Shown here: piece by piece, positions 1 to 8,443 of the stretch
Layout of the letters: every line of letters begins with the position of its first letter
Numbering within the stretch: the first letter of the stretch is position 1
DNA from: Halioglobus sp.
GTDB lineage: Bacteria > Pseudomonadota > Gammaproteobacteria > Pseudomonadales > Halieaceae
Assembly (NCBI GenBank): GCA_013214285.1
Contig: JABSPW010000019.1
Coordinates: 1 to 34,082, forward strand
Length of the DNA: 34,082 nt
Direction of reading: 5' to 3'
Position numbers and translations under genes: made by a program
The notes under the pieces: generated by a model
Databases searched by the model: none
Seen by the model: the letters and a program-made list of their open reading frames with translations, nothing else
Told to the model about the DNA's origin: nothing

Positions 1-22
1 AATAATCAGCATGTACGATTTC

Positions 23-676
23 CTATTGGCAGGCGCCGTCCCACTCGAGAAAGTTGCGCAACAATTGCAGTCCGGCATCGGCACTTTTTTCCGGATGGAA
101 CTGCACCGCGAACAGATTGTCGCGCGCCAGCGCCGCATCGGCACTGACGCCATACTCCACGCTGCCCGCAAGCAGGCTGCGATCAGCCGCCTGCACATAA
201 TAGCTGTGCACAAAGTAAAAGCGTGTCATATCGGCGATACCTGCCCATAGCGGGTGGCCTCGGCATTGACGCACCTCATTCCAGCCCATGTGAGGCACCT
301 TTAAGCGCTCGCCGCTGCCATCGGTTAACGGGTCGCCAAAGTAACGCACCTCGCCGGGTATCATATCCAGGCACTCCACACCGCCATTCTCCTCCGAACG
401 CGACATCATTGCCTGCAGCCCGACGCAGATAGCCAGCACGGGCACATGCCGTTCGGTGAGGGCATGGGCCAGCAACTCATCGCACTGCAACCGCCGGATC
501 TCTCCCATACAGTCGCGAATGGCACCCACGCCAGGGAACACCACCCGGTCCGCTTCGCGGATCAATTTGGCGTCGTGGGTGACCACCACCTGCTCCGCAC
601 CGACATGCTCCAACGCACTGGCAGCGGAGTGCAGGTTGCCCATCCCGTAATCAATCACGGCGACAAGACCGCTCAT
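23..676 (-). CDS. hisH: Imidazole glycerol phosphate synthase, glutamine amidotransferase subunit HisH
   Basis: HisH hydrolyses glutamine and channels ammonia to HisF, which makes imidazole glycerol phosphate and AICAR in histidine biosynthesis in the cytoplasm. The 217-residue protein has the class I amidotransferase layout: an N-terminal VIDYGMGNL motif at residues 7-15, an oxyanion strand FPGVGA near 47-52, the nucleophile Cys84 in LAICVGLQ, and the His194/Glu196 pair in FHPEKS. The length is normal for the family. It starts at an ATG with an AGGA-like site upstream and lies 15 nt after hisB on the same strand, so the two are probably co-transcribed. hisA and hisF would be expected just beyond the left edge but cannot be seen. 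Confidence 0.96.
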   Translation of the reverse strand: MSGLVAVIDYGMGNLHSAASALEHVGAEQVVVTHDAKLIREADRVVFPGVGAIRDCMGEIRRLQCDELLAHALTERHVPVLAICVGLQAMMSRSEENGGVECLDMIPGEVRYFGDPLTDGSGERLKVPHMGWNEVRQCRGHPLWAGIADMTRFYFVHSYYVQAADRSLLAGSVEYGVSADAALARDNLFAVQFHPEKSADAGLQLLRNFLEWDGACQ

Positions 677-691
677 AAAAGATTTTCCTGT

Positions 692-1285
692 CTAGAGTAC
701 GCCTTTCGTGGAAGGGGTGACGCCTGCCATCCTCACGTCTGCCGTCAGGGCCATGCGCAGGGCGCGACCGAAGGCCTTGAAGACGGTCTCGATCTGGTGA
801 TGGCTATTGTCGCCACGCAGATTGTCCACGTGCAAAGTGACCAGCGCATGGTTGACGAAGCCCTGGAAAAACTCTGCAAACAGGTCGACGTCGAAACCCC
901 CGACTGCTGACCGCGTAAACGGTATGTCGTAGGTCAGGCCGGGACGACCGGAAAAATCGATCACCACTCGTGACAGGGCCTCATCCAGCGGCACGTAGGC
1001 ATGGCCATAACGCAGGATACCCTTCTTATCGCCAACAGCCTGCGCCATCGCCTGGCCAAGCGTGATGCCAATATCCTCAACGGTGTGGTGGTCGTCGATG
1101 TGCAGATCGCCCTTGGCAGTAATGGTTAGATCGAGCATGCCATGGCGTGCGACCTGATCCAGCATGTGCTCCAAGAAGGGAATGCCAGTATCAAGCTCAG
1201 ACTTGCCAGCACCATCCAATTTCACCTCCACAGTAATCTGGGTCTCCAGAGTATCTCGCGACACGGTTGCCTTACGCGCGCTCAT
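692..1285 (-). CDS. hisB: Imidazoleglycerol-phosphate dehydratase HisB
   Basis: HisB dehydrates imidazole glycerol phosphate to imidazole acetol phosphate, the sixth step of histidine synthesis. The metal-binding signatures are both visible: [10 protein letters not shown] at about residues 64-73 and NSHHQIE in the C-terminal half. I chose the ATG at 1285 (197 residues, N-terminus [16 protein letters not shown]). It has a GGAG site six bases upstream and gives the usual length of the monofunctional enzyme. An in-frame ATG at 1297 would add four residues but has no better site. This is the monofunctional form, not the HisB phosphatase-dehydratase fusion of enteric bacteria. It is the first visible gene of a hisB-hisH operon and is divergent from mutY. 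Confidence 0.95.
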   Translation of the reverse strand: MSARKATVSRDTLETQITVEVKLDGAGKSELDTGIPFLEHMLDQVARHGMLDLTITAKGDLHIDDHHTVEDIGITLGQAMAQAVGDKKGILRYGHAYVPLDEALSRVVIDFSGRPGLTYDIPFTRSAVGGFDVDLFAEFFQGFVNHALVTLHVDNLRGDNSHHQIETVFKAFGRALRMALTADVRMAGVTPSTKGVL

Positions 1286-1338
1286 GGGCCTCTCCATAGT
1301 CGATAGGGGATTCCAGTCAGCCCCTCGAAAAGGCGCCT

Positions 1339-1344
1339 ATTATA
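1339..1344 (-). promoter_or_regulatory. Possible -10 element for hisB-hisH
   Basis: A perfect TATAAT on the minus strand lies about 54 bases upstream of the hisB ATG in the mutY-hisB divergent gap. No convincing -35 hexamer is seen at the right distance, so this is a tentative promoter assignment based on position and sequence only. Confidence 0.3.
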
Positions 1345-1452
1345 GGGGAACAGCGGGCGTAATTCAGGCCCGCTCGGCGACACTTTCACCGGTACTCTGT
1401 CAGCCGCGCGGGTGATTCCCGCGCAGCCGCTAATACAGTATGCTCCGACACC

Positions 1453-2517
1453 ATGCTGGCTCCCTTTTCAACCCGTGTTCTCGCCTGGTTCGATCAGCAT
1501 GGCCGCAAGGACCTGCCATGGCAGCAGAACACCAGTCCTTACCGGATCTGGGTGTCAGAAATCATGTTGCAGCAGACTCAGGTAAACACCGTTATTCCCT
1601 ACTTCGAACGCTTCATGGCACGTTTCCCTGATGTGCAGGCGCTGGCGGACGCACCGGAGGATGAAGTCCTGCACCTTTGGACTGGCTTGGGCTACTATGC
1701 CAGGGCGCGCAATCTGCACAAAGCCGCCAGGGAGGTGACAAAGATGCACGGCGGACAGCTCCCAGACACGATTGAGGCGCTCTGTGATTTGCCGGGCATA
1801 GGCCGCTCAACAGCAGGGGCTATCGCCAGCATTGCCTTTGGACAACGCGCAAGTATTCTCGACGGCAACGTCAAGCGCGTGTTGGCGCGCTATCACCGGG
1901 TGGCAGGCTGGCCCGGACGAGCGAGCGTCGACCACCAACTGTGGAAAATGGCAGAGCGCTATACACCCGATGAACGCTGCGCCGATTACACCCAGGCCAT
2001 TATGGACCTCGGTGCAACCCACTGTACCCGCCGCGCACCGGCTTGTGATAACTGCCCACTGCGGGACGACTGCGCGGGCAGGCTGCAGGGTGATCAACTG
2101 CGCTTCCCGGGGAAAAAGCCGCAGAAGGTACTGCCGGTGAAAAGCACCTGCTTTCTCGTCGCCCGCAACCGCGAGGGACAGGTGTGGCTGGAGAAGCGTC
2201 CCACTCAAGGTATCTGGGGTGGGCTGTGGTGCTTTCCAGAAATCAGCTCGCCCGCGCAAGGACGGCTGCGCAGCCTCGACCTGTGGCATACGGAACCTGT
2301 AAGGGAGGAAGTCCAGGACGGTTTTCGCCATAGCTTCAGTCACTACCACCTTGACATCACCCCGGTTGTCATCGACCTGGACACCAGCACTCCACCCGTG
2401 ATGGAAACGCCGGGGCGGCTCTGGTATAACCTGCGCAAACCCCCGCAAATCGGACTGGCGGCGCCCGTCGCCACCCTGCTCAAGCAGCTGGCCGGCGCCG
2501 GCACAGTAATGGAGTGA
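1453..2517 (+). CDS. mutY: A/G-specific adenine DNA glycosylase MutY
   Basis: MutY removes adenine mispaired with 8-oxoguanine, preventing G:C to T:A transversions. In the 354-residue protein the catalytic Glu36 lies in [11 protein letters not shown] helix-hairpin-helix [11 protein letters not shown] spans 113-123, and the catalytic Asp137 is in LDGNVKR. The [4Fe-4S] cluster ligands Cys191-x6-Cys198-x2-Cys201-x5-Cys207 are all present. The C-terminal part from about residue 225 is the Nudix-like 8-oxoG recognition domain, containing [15 protein letters not shown]. The length is typical. The stop codon is separated from the yggX start by five bases, giving the mutY-yggX pair that is widespread in gammaproteobacteria. 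Confidence 0.97.
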   Translation: MLAPFSTRVLAWFDQHGRKDLPWQQNTSPYRIWVSEIMLQQTQVNTVIPYFERFMARFPDVQALADAPEDEVLHLWTGLGYYARARNLHKAAREVTKMHGGQLPDTIEALCDLPGIGRSTAGAIASIAFGQRASILDGNVKRVLARYHRVAGWPGRASVDHQLWKMAERYTPDERCADYTQAIMDLGATHCTRRAPACDNCPLRDDCAGRLQGDQLRFPGKKPQKVLPVKSTCFLVARNREGQVWLEKRPTQGIWGGLWCFPEISSPAQGRLRSLDLWHTEPVREEVQDGFRHSFSHYHLDITPVVIDLDTSTPPVMETPGRLWYNLRKPPQIGLAAPVATLLKQLAGAGTVME

Positions 2518-2522
2518 CAGGT

Positions 2523-2795
2523 ATGACTCGCACGGTGTTTTGCAAGAAATATCAACAAGAGATGGAGGGTCTGGATGCCCCACCTTACCCTGGGCCAAAA
2601 GGGCAGGAAATCTTTGACAATATCTCCAAGCAGGCATGGGGCGACTGGCAGGCGCACCAGACCATGCTAATCAACGAGAAACATCTGAGCCTGGTGGATC
2701 CGGCAGCTAGGCAATACCTGCAGGGTGAAATGGACAAGTATTTTGCAGGGGAGCAATACGACCGGGCGGAAGGGTACGTGCCGCCTGCTAGCTAG
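2523..2795 (+). CDS. yggX: Probable Fe(2+)-trafficking protein YggX
   Basis: YggX is a small cytoplasmic protein linked to iron handling and to protection of Fe-S enzymes from oxidative damage. The 90-residue sequence begins [10 protein letters not shown] with the conserved Cys7 and continues with [11 protein letters not shown] and the [14 protein letters not shown] segment, which together identify the family. I chose the ATG at 2523 because a GGAG lies eight bases upstream; a GTG at 2514 would overlap the mutY stop. Lying directly behind mutY, an Fe-S enzyme that repairs oxidative lesions, fits a shared oxidative-stress role and co-transcription. Confidence 0.96.
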   Translation: MTRTVFCKKYQQEMEGLDAPPYPGPKGQEIFDNISKQAWGDWQAHQTMLINEKHLSLVDPAARQYLQGEMDKYFAGEQYDRAEGYVPPAS

Positions 2796-2883
2796 CCGTT
2801 GCCACTGCCGCAGTTGCAAAAGGCCTGGCCTGAACTACGTTGCTTAAATCGGTTCACACTGCAGTTTTTGGAGGGACGCCGCT

Positions 2884-3519
2884 ATGACCGATCCACAGCA
2901 GCCCGAGACTCCCCAGGCGCAATCGCCGGAAACGCCTGAGGGCTTCGACCTGGGCACCGTGATTGAGCAAGCAAAGCAGGTAATCACAGATCCGGCAAAC
3001 TTTTATCGCGCCATGCCGGCCGCGGGTGGTTATCGCGAACCCATGATCTTTGGACTGGTCATGGCTGCCTTGGCTGGTGCGGTGTTCGCAGTGCTATCGA
3101 TAATCGGCCTCACCGGAGCGGGCTTTGCGGGCGTCGCCGCCATTCTCCTTGCGCCCATTGGCACCTTACTGGGCAGCTTCATCGCCGCCGCCGCCCTATT
3201 TGTTGTCTGGAAACTGATGGGTTCCCCGAAGGATTACCAGACCGCTTACCGCTGCGTAGCATATTCCTATGCCATCCTGCCGGTGTTGGCGCTGCTCAGC
3301 ATCATCCCGTACCTCGGCACGTTCGTACGTGTCGCTTGGAGCACCTGGCTGATGGTCACCGCCAGCGTTACAGTGCATGGACGGAAGCGGCAATCGACCT
3401 TGATCGTTTTCGGCATTTTGGGCCTCATCGTCTTATCAGCCGGTTTATCGGCGGAACACACGCAGCGCAATATGCAAAGCTCCGCGGCAAAGAACGCGGC
3501 GCAACTGGAGGCGCCTTGA
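2884..3519 (+). CDS. YIP1-family membrane protein
   Basis: A 211-residue integral membrane protein with a soluble, Pro/Gln-rich N-terminus (about residues 1-50) and about five hydrophobic segments between residues 52 and 190. The order of helices, and the segment preceding them (VITDPANFYRAMPAAGG), match bacterial Yip1-domain proteins, whose exact role is unknown. A strong GGAGGG site lies eight bases before the ATG. It follows yggX by 88 bases on the same strand and precedes tRNA-Phe, but nothing in the sequence ties it functionally to either. The C-terminal tail is short and polar. Confidence 0.75.
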   Translation: MTDPQQPETPQAQSPETPEGFDLGTVIEQAKQVITDPANFYRAMPAAGGYREPMIFGLVMAALAGAVFAVLSIIGLTGAGFAGVAAILLAPIGTLLGSFIAAAALFVVWKLMGSPKDYQTAYRCVAYSYAILPVLALLSIIPYLGTFVRVAWSTWLMVTASVTVHGRKRQSTLIVFGILGLIVLSAGLSAEHTQRNMQSSAAKNAAQLEAP

Positions 3520-3593
3520 CTCACGGGACGCGGACGGGTTTAATACGGCGCTCGCGGCAATCCGCGACCCGCTCCCGGTTCTTTCGGAATTCC

Positions 3594-3669
3594 GCCCAGA
3601 TAGCTCAGTCGGTAGAGCAGGGGATTGAAAATCCCCGTGTCGGCAGTTCGATTCTGTCTCTGGGCACCA
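3594..3669 (+). tRNA. tRNA-Phe (anticodon GAA)
   Basis: A complete 76-base tRNA with encoded CCA. The acceptor stem GCCCAGA pairs with TCTGGGC, the D-loop contains AGCTCAGTCGGTAGAGC, and the anticodon stem-loop GGGGATTGAAAATCCCC carries GAA. The T-arm GGCAG/TTCGATT/CTGTC has one G-U pair. No repeat of its 3' end was found downstream, so use as an integration site is not shown, although an IS fragment begins about 100 bases later. Confidence 0.97.
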
Positions 3670-3769
3670 AAAACCACATATTGTGCGCCGTCAAAGCATA
3701 AAGGACCAAAGGACCTGATTCACTAAGCGAGACTTCTACTACCTTTAACCGAAGTAGAGGCGTTTCACC

Positions 3770-4021
3770 ATGAGCATGTCAAACACTGAAAAGACGGTCA
3801 AGGATGTCCGCCGCAAGACACGTCGTAAGTTCTCCACCGAGGAGAAAATTCGCATCGTCCTGGATGGCCTTCACGGTGAATGCTCGGTCGCCGAGCTGTG
3901 CCGCAAGGAGGGCGTCAATCCCAATCTGTATTACCGCTGCAACAAAGACTTGCTGGAAGCCGGCAAGAAACGTCTGTCTGGCGATACCGTTTACCGCTTG
4001 AAATCTGGATCAGAAAGATAG
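3770..4021 (+). pseudogene. Truncated IS3-family transposase OrfA (helix-turn-helix subunit)
   Basis: The reading frame starts as a normal IS3-family OrfA. It has a basic N-terminus (KTRRKFSTEEKIRIVLDGL) and a helix-turn-helix segment (CSVAELCRKEGVNPNLYYR) running into the LEAGKKRLSGDT motif. After about residue 75 the family similarity stops and the frame ends after 83 residues. The rest of OrfA, including its leucine zipper, and all of the catalytic OrfB are absent. The product would bind DNA at most, and no transposition is expected. The fragment sits just downstream of tRNA-Phe and ends against the convergent membrane gene at 4033, marking the left edge of an accessory patch. Confidence 0.82.
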
Positions 4022-4032
4022 GTCTAGGGCAA

Positions 4033-4986
4033 TTATTTCCTCAGCTCCTGTTTAGCTACAGGGACTAACTCCAACCAGGCAAGCGATAGTAGACCTAGAA
4101 AAAGGCCGTACCATAATGTGGCAACTCGAATCAGGATAACGGCTACCGTCGCCGCTATTCCAGTCATTCCGCTAGAGACAGCCAACAGGTACATCGATCC
4201 CTCGGTAGTTCCCAATCCGCCAGGGACAAAGCTGAGCGCACCCATCGTAATCGAAATACCAAAAATGCCCATATAAACGAGGCATGAAGCACTTCCACCC
4301 AGTTCCTGCGCCAGCCAGGCAAACGCATAGGCTTCAATTGACCAGGCTAGAAGGCCCACAGAGTAACCCGACATCAGGTTTACCCGTTTAAATAGAACGC
4401 GGGTCAACTCGATAAAATGCACCAATGAGTCTGACAGATGCCGCGTAATCTTCACGTTTAGCAAACGCAGCGACTCAGAAACTCTCCCCGTTAATCGCCC
4501 TGGTGGAAATGCAATCCCGATAACCAGGAAACCAAGACAAGCTACTACACCGATCCCCAGCGATTGCCCATACTGGTAGAGGACCAGACAAGCCAGTGTT
4601 ATCGCTGCTCCCAGGTCGAGTACACGCTCCCAGACTAGCACCCCCAGGCTACTACGATAAGACAGCCCATGCCGGTGGCGATAATAATAGGATCGAATAA
4701 CCTCCCCAACTTTCGCAGGGGTTGTATTAAACGCGAATCCAGAAAGATAACAAATTACCGCGTCCATGCCATGCACACATTTTTCCAGCCGCGCCACCAT
4801 AAAATACCAACGCAGGTAACGAAGGCCATAATTTAGGGAGGAGCACAATATGAGCCACACCAGACCACGCCACCCGACTGATTCAAAGCCGCGCCGGATG
4901 CTTTCAGCATCGTATTTCGCCAACCACACCCAGAGCATGACTGCTGTGAGCGAGATTGAAGCTATGAGCCAGCCATATCTTCGCAT
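4033..4986 (-). CDS. Lysylphosphatidylglycerol synthase TM-region / AglD-like membrane protein (UPF0104 type)
   Basis: A 317-residue polytopic membrane protein. Its signature features match the flippase-like domain of MprF and AglD-type proteins: an arginine-rich cytoplasmic stretch (LRYLRWYFMVARLE, about 56-69), the segment FAFNTTPAKVGEVIRSYYY (about 83-102), and LSFVPGGLGTTEGSM in the C-terminal half. Known relatives translocate or modify lipids or lipid-linked sugars; the substrate here cannot be read. There is no soluble aminoacyl-transferase domain, so it is not a full MprF. It starts four bases after the end of the upstream large membrane gene, so the two are almost certainly one operon. 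By eye the base composition is more AT-rich than in the flanking housekeeping genes. Confidence 0.85.
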   Translation of the reverse strand: MRRYGWLIASISLTAVMLWVWLAKYDAESIRRGFESVGWRGLVWLILCSSLNYGLRYLRWYFMVARLEKCVHGMDAVICYLSGFAFNTTPAKVGEVIRSYYYRHRHGLSYRSSLGVLVWERVLDLGAAITLACLVLYQYGQSLGIGVVACLGFLVIGIAFPPGRLTGRVSESLRLLNVKITRHLSDSLVHFIELTRVLFKRVNLMSGYSVGLLAWSIEAYAFAWLAQELGGSASCLVYMGIFGISITMGALSFVPGGLGTTEGSMYLLAVSSGMTGIAATVAVILIRVATLWYGLFLGLLSLAWLELVPVAKQELRK

Positions 4987-4990
4987 AACT

Positions 4991-6748
4991 TCACCAATCG
5001 AATATTCCAGGCTGAGCCGATATCAATATCTGCTGGCCTATCAATGGGGGCACCCATTTCACGAACTCTCCCTCAACGTACTCCAGCCATAGAAGGCTCG
5101 GATCGTCCAGCGGCATGCCAAACTCGTAGCGAATTCGGTCGGGTTCACCGTTTGCATTTTTCGATACTATGGAAGCAGTCAAGGTAGACAGCTCGACTGA
5201 CTGGCCGACCTGAAAGGGCAGGTTAGAGCTGCGAAAGTAACGGCTATAGACCGTGGGAAAAAGACCAAGCGGAAGTGATATTTCAAACGAACATGGGGTG
5301 TCGCGGCGAAGTGTCATCCCGGCCTCACCGGGCGCAATACCAATGATTCTCTCTGCAGACTCAAGCCCCTCCGAGCCTTGTCTTGGCCTAATGGCAGATA
5401 CGAGATAAACGTAATCGGGTGCATTGAGAATCAAGACATTCCGATCACGTAGCAAAGCCCCTGATGGCACGCTGTCTATTGCGCCAGCCATCCGCGAACT
5501 GCTTCTGTTTTGGAATTCCACCAACAGCAGGCCTTCCAGCGGCGCGAGCAGGAGATGCGACAGTAATGTTAGAGTAGCGACTCCAAGTGCCAGAGGCCGC
5601 CAAAGCCCATTGGACGGAGCCCAGTCCGCCTTTCTAACAATTCCGAAAACCCACTGGACAAGAAAACCAATAGCCCCGATTCCCGCAAAAAGAAGGAGTC
5701 GATTCTGTGCACCCGCTGCCAGGACTGGTAGCAAGGAAAGAGCTGATCCTGCAAACCAAAATCTTGCTACCGGATCTCTCGCCAGCAAGGGATAGGCCAG
5801 CGCTGTCCATACTAGCGCATGCCACCCTCCCAGAAACCGCAACAGCAGGTTGTGCTCGGGCAGGGCGGATACATCGGCGGGAAGCGGCGTCCATAGTCCT
5901 AGCCACAACGCAGTAGCACGATCAACAAGACTGAAAAGGAAGGATACGGGCTCAGCAACAGGATCAATATAGATTCCTGAGCCAGAAGCACCAAATTCAC
6001 CGAATTTGTATAGCATCACCCAAATAAGAAAGACACAAACTGGTAGCACGAGCTGCGCAATCCGACTGCGCCAGGTTCCTCGATCAATAAAGAGTGTGTA
6101 GGCAAATAGATAGGCCAGCGTAGATACACCTATCTCTGCAGCAGCCAGAGAACAGGCCAGTAGAAGCGCACAAAGCACTCGGTAGCAAAATCGATGCCGA
6201 TATTCAGCATGTGTATAGCACAGTAATGCTGCAACGCCGAAGAACGATGCAATAAGTGCGCTACGATTAGCAATGTAGGCAGCAGGTATGAAATGCGCAT
6301 CATCCACTGCGTAGAGCAGTGCAGCGAGCGCCGGCATCCATACATTCGCCGTCAGTATCTGTCGATACAAGCAGGCCACCGCCGCAACAAGTGCAACAAG
6401 CCAGCCCAAACTGTGGGCATGCATCAGCTCGGGGCTATCCGGCCAGAGAAGGTAGTCAAGCTTCATCGTCAGCACACTGAGGTAACGGAAGCTTGCATGA
6501 CGTAGATTTCCAGCCCCCCACCAGGGAATATCCCCGGACTCCATCCTCGAGACGTTTCTCAGGGAATCGCCATCATAAAAAACAAAAAGGTCGATTGCAG
6601 GACCACCCAGACCCAAGAGCTTGTATCGCTGGAACCAGTCATCGAGTTGAAAACCCGCAGTCAGGGAGGGCAGCAACAACATGCATGACAATAACGCCAG
6701 CAACGCGGGAAGCCATGCACTGCCCGCCAACTTCTCTAGCAGGGACAC
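4991..6748 (-). CDS. Large polytopic membrane protein, possibly a GT-C type glycosyltransferase
   Basis: A 585-residue protein with about ten or more hydrophobic segments in the first 400 residues and a soluble C-terminal domain from about 415. An acidic pair in FQLDDWF near residues 33-39, just after the first membrane helix, resembles the catalytic acidic motif of GT-C glycosyltransferases that use lipid-linked sugars. That resemblance is the only functional clue, so the assignment is tentative. The start is a GTG with GGAGG ten bases upstream. The downstream gene, four bases away, encodes a flippase-like protein, which fits joint work on a membrane-linked glycan or lipid. The region is bounded by transposase fragments, suggesting acquisition. 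Confidence 0.55.
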   Translation of the reverse strand: MSLLEKLAGSAWLPALLALLSCMLLLPSLTAGFQLDDWFQRYKLLGLGGPAIDLFVFYDGDSLRNVSRMESGDIPWWGAGNLRHASFRYLSVLTMKLDYLLWPDSPELMHAHSLGWLVALVAAVACLYRQILTANVWMPALAALLYAVDDAHFIPAAYIANRSALIASFFGVAALLCYTHAEYRHRFCYRVLCALLLACSLAAAEIGVSTLAYLFAYTLFIDRGTWRSRIAQLVLPVCVFLIWVMLYKFGEFGASGSGIYIDPVAEPVSFLFSLVDRATALWLGLWTPLPADVSALPEHNLLLRFLGGWHALVWTALAYPLLARDPVARFWFAGSALSLLPVLAAGAQNRLLLFAGIGAIGFLVQWVFGIVRKADWAPSNGLWRPLALGVATLTLLSHLLLAPLEGLLLVEFQNRSSSRMAGAIDSVPSGALLRDRNVLILNAPDYVYLVSAIRPRQGSEGLESAERIIGIAPGEAGMTLRRDTPCSFEISLPLGLFPTVYSRYFRSSNLPFQVGQSVELSTLTASIVSKNANGEPDRIRYEFGMPLDDPSLLWLEYVEGEFVKWVPPLIGQQILISAQPGIFDW

Positions 6749-6813
6749 AGTCTTAAATCCTCCGGAACCTGATGGATTTCGCTCGAAGATAGCAATGCGG
6801 AATATTCTGTGCT

Positions 6814-6829
6814 ATTGATATCTATTAAT
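6814..6829. promoter_or_regulatory. Imperfect palindrome overlapping the LysR start, possible autoregulatory site
   Basis: ATTGATATCTATTAAT is an inverted repeat with one mismatch in each seven-base arm. It overlaps the start codon of the LysR gene, in the 79-base divergent gap with the membrane operon. LysR regulators commonly bind AT-rich interrupted palindromes in such divergent gaps. Whether this one is bound is an inference. No Shine-Dalgarno sequence is evident here. Confidence 0.3.
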
Positions 6830-7742
6830 GAGTGATTTCAATATATCTAATATCAGAAAGCTCGACGGCGGGTTGCTCCTGGTTTTCCAGGAACTGGTTG
6901 ACCGCAGAAATGCCCGGGACGTGGCAGAGCACCTCAGCCTTAGCCAATCTGCTATCAGCCATTCTCTGGCACGCTTGCGAGACTTGTTTCAAGACCCTCT
7001 CTTTGTTCGCAGGCCGCATGGTCTGGAGCCGACCGCCAGGGCGCTGGAACTGCGCGCCGACACCGAAAAACTGCTAAGGCTCGCTTCGAGCTTGCTCGAT
7101 GACATGCCGCAGTTCGATCCTCTCAATTCAGCACGTCTGTTCAACGTTGCCGCGCCTGAATACGTGACGGCATTGCTAGCGGCACCACTGGGCAAGTCCT
7201 GGTCAAAAATTGCGCCGTCTCTGTGGGTGCGGTATCAGCACCTTTCAACAGAGGACGCACTAGAGGGCATCAAGCGGGGGGAAATAGATATTGCCCTGGG
7301 CCGGTTCGATGAAACACCACCACCAGGTATCAGCCAGAAAAGCCTCTACACTGACTCGTTCTGCGTGGCCGCGCGCAAGAATCACCCACGAATAAGCGGT
7401 GAAATTTCCCAAAAACAATACGAATCCGAGAGTCATGTACTGGCCAGTGCACAAAGCGAATTGACGCGGGATGAAAGGAAAATTCAAATGAAAATGCCTT
7501 CCGCAATTATTGTGGGACAGTGGCTAACCGCATTGGCGATAACCAGCGAAACCGACTCACTCGCCACCTGCCACAGACGCATGGCGGAGCATTACAGAAA
7601 GCTACTGAAACTTCAGGTACTGAACCCGCCGTTTCGATCTTATAAATTTACAGTGTCAGCCCTGCACAGAGAATCAGAAGATTCCACGAGAAACTGGTTA
7701 GTGGACCAGATTGTAGGCTGCATCGAGAGCGGCAACCCTTGA
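6828..7742 (+). CDS. LysR-family transcriptional regulator
   Basis: A 304-residue DNA-binding regulator. The N-terminal winged helix-turn-helix (about residues 8-67) contains the typical order: LDGGLLLVFQELVDRR, then HLSLSQSAISHSLARLRDLF, then DPLFVRRPHGLEPT. From about 90 onward it is a substrate-binding-like effector domain. It belongs to the NodD/SyrM-like branch by its N-terminal pattern. It is divergent from the two-gene membrane operon with only 79 bases between, so it probably controls that operon, itself, or both. No clear ribosome-binding site precedes the ATG, and the region is AT-rich. The ligand is unknown. Confidence 0.9.
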   Translation: MSDFNISNIRKLDGGLLLVFQELVDRRNARDVAEHLSLSQSAISHSLARLRDLFQDPLFVRRPHGLEPTARALELRADTEKLLRLASSLLDDMPQFDPLNSARLFNVAAPEYVTALLAAPLGKSWSKIAPSLWVRYQHLSTEDALEGIKRGEIDIALGRFDETPPPGISQKSLYTDSFCVAARKNHPRISGEISQKQYESESHVLASAQSELTRDERKIQMKMPSAIIVGQWLTALAITSETDSLATCHRRMAEHYRKLLKLQVLNPPFRSYKFTVSALHRESEDSTRNWLVDQIVGCIESGNP

Positions 7743-7949
7743 TTAGCGATAAAAGCTGGGCTACACCGACTCTGCTAACGAGCGGTCCACCGCATTCCGT
7801 CAACGTCATGTCCCGGTAACGAGGGTCGTGCTCTTCAGGCTTTGGCAATCACTGCTACCCGGGGGCCCACTTTTAGACGAAAGAGGTACCTTTATCCAGG
7901 CGCGGTCGATGCCCGCTCTTGCCACAAAGCAGACGCTCATTCGGCTATA

Positions 7950-8130
7950 TGACCTGACCCCTAGATCGGATCCAGCGTGTGAGAGGGACTTTCACTGGCA
8001 AACGGAGTACCCGATCATGGCAAGAAAACGATTAAAGCCTGAAGAAATCACGTCGCATGCCAGTGTTGGACAGATTCTTCTGCGAGTTGGTTATTACGTG
8101 GGGTTGGATGTCGAAGCCAAGCACGATTGA
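7950..8130 (+). pseudogene. Second IS3-family remnant: left end and first residues of an OrfA
   Basis: TGACCTGACCCC at 7950 resembles terminal sequence of an IS3-family element. It is followed by a leader ending at ATG 8017. The frame begins MARKRLKPEEI, a common start of IS3-family OrfA proteins, but similarity is lost after about 11 residues and the frame stops after 37. It appears to be the start of an insertion sequence cut by a deletion. It is a different subtype from the OrfA at 3770. Together the two fragments bracket the membrane and LysR genes. The terminal-sequence match is from memory and needs a search. Confidence 0.5.
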
Positions 8131-8238
8131 TTCGGATCTCCGAATACAGGGCTGATAAGCTCGTCTAAGCAAAGTAATGTATTGTGGTCGAATTCGCCAT
8201 TCTCTTTATATCCAACACCGCAATATATGAAGGCGATC

Positions 8239-8266
8239 TTGTAGAGAACACGGCCCGCCCTATAAT
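8239..8266 (+). promoter_or_regulatory. Candidate sigma-70 promoter for the kinase-phosphatase pair
   Basis: TTGTAG at 8239-8244 and a perfect TATAAT at 8261-8266 are 16 bases apart, upstream of the kinase. Transcription would start near 8273, giving a leader of about 170 bases before the GTG start. The assignment rests on hexamer match and spacing only. Confidence 0.4.
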
Positions 8267-8443
8267 AGTCCCATGCGCTATGAAAGTCAGGACTTGTTTA
8301 ACGACTGGAGCGAGCCCCCGCGTTAGCGTCACTGCGTGCCACGTAAGCCGTGCCTGCCCGTCTACTCCCTGCTGCGTTTGGCTATACTGATCGAACAACC
8401 TCCGCTTGGCGCAACAAGCGAACACCATTTTACGGAGTTAAAC

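Larger units (their letters stand above)
7743..8443. other. 701-base gap: IS remnant plus kinase promoter region
   Basis: No intact gene was recognised here. The first 200 bases show nothing identifiable. From about 7950 there is sequence like the left end of an IS3-family element, followed by a short orfA start at 8017. The last 200 bases contain a candidate sigma-70 promoter and the leader of the kinase gene. Confidence 0.6.

Noticed and set aside
1807..2637. Long open frame antisense to mutY and yggX
   Set aside because: It spans two confidently assigned genes on the opposite strand and shows no protein-like motif pattern.
3594..8160. Integrative element using tRNA-Phe as attachment site
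   Set aside because: No integrase gene and no second copy of the tRNA 3' end were found by eye up to 8.2 kb, so only IS-mediated events are supported.
8336..8443. 36-residue upstream extension of the kinase
   Set aside because: The GTG at 8444 has a good ribosome-binding site; the extension has poor coding character and no supporting start site.
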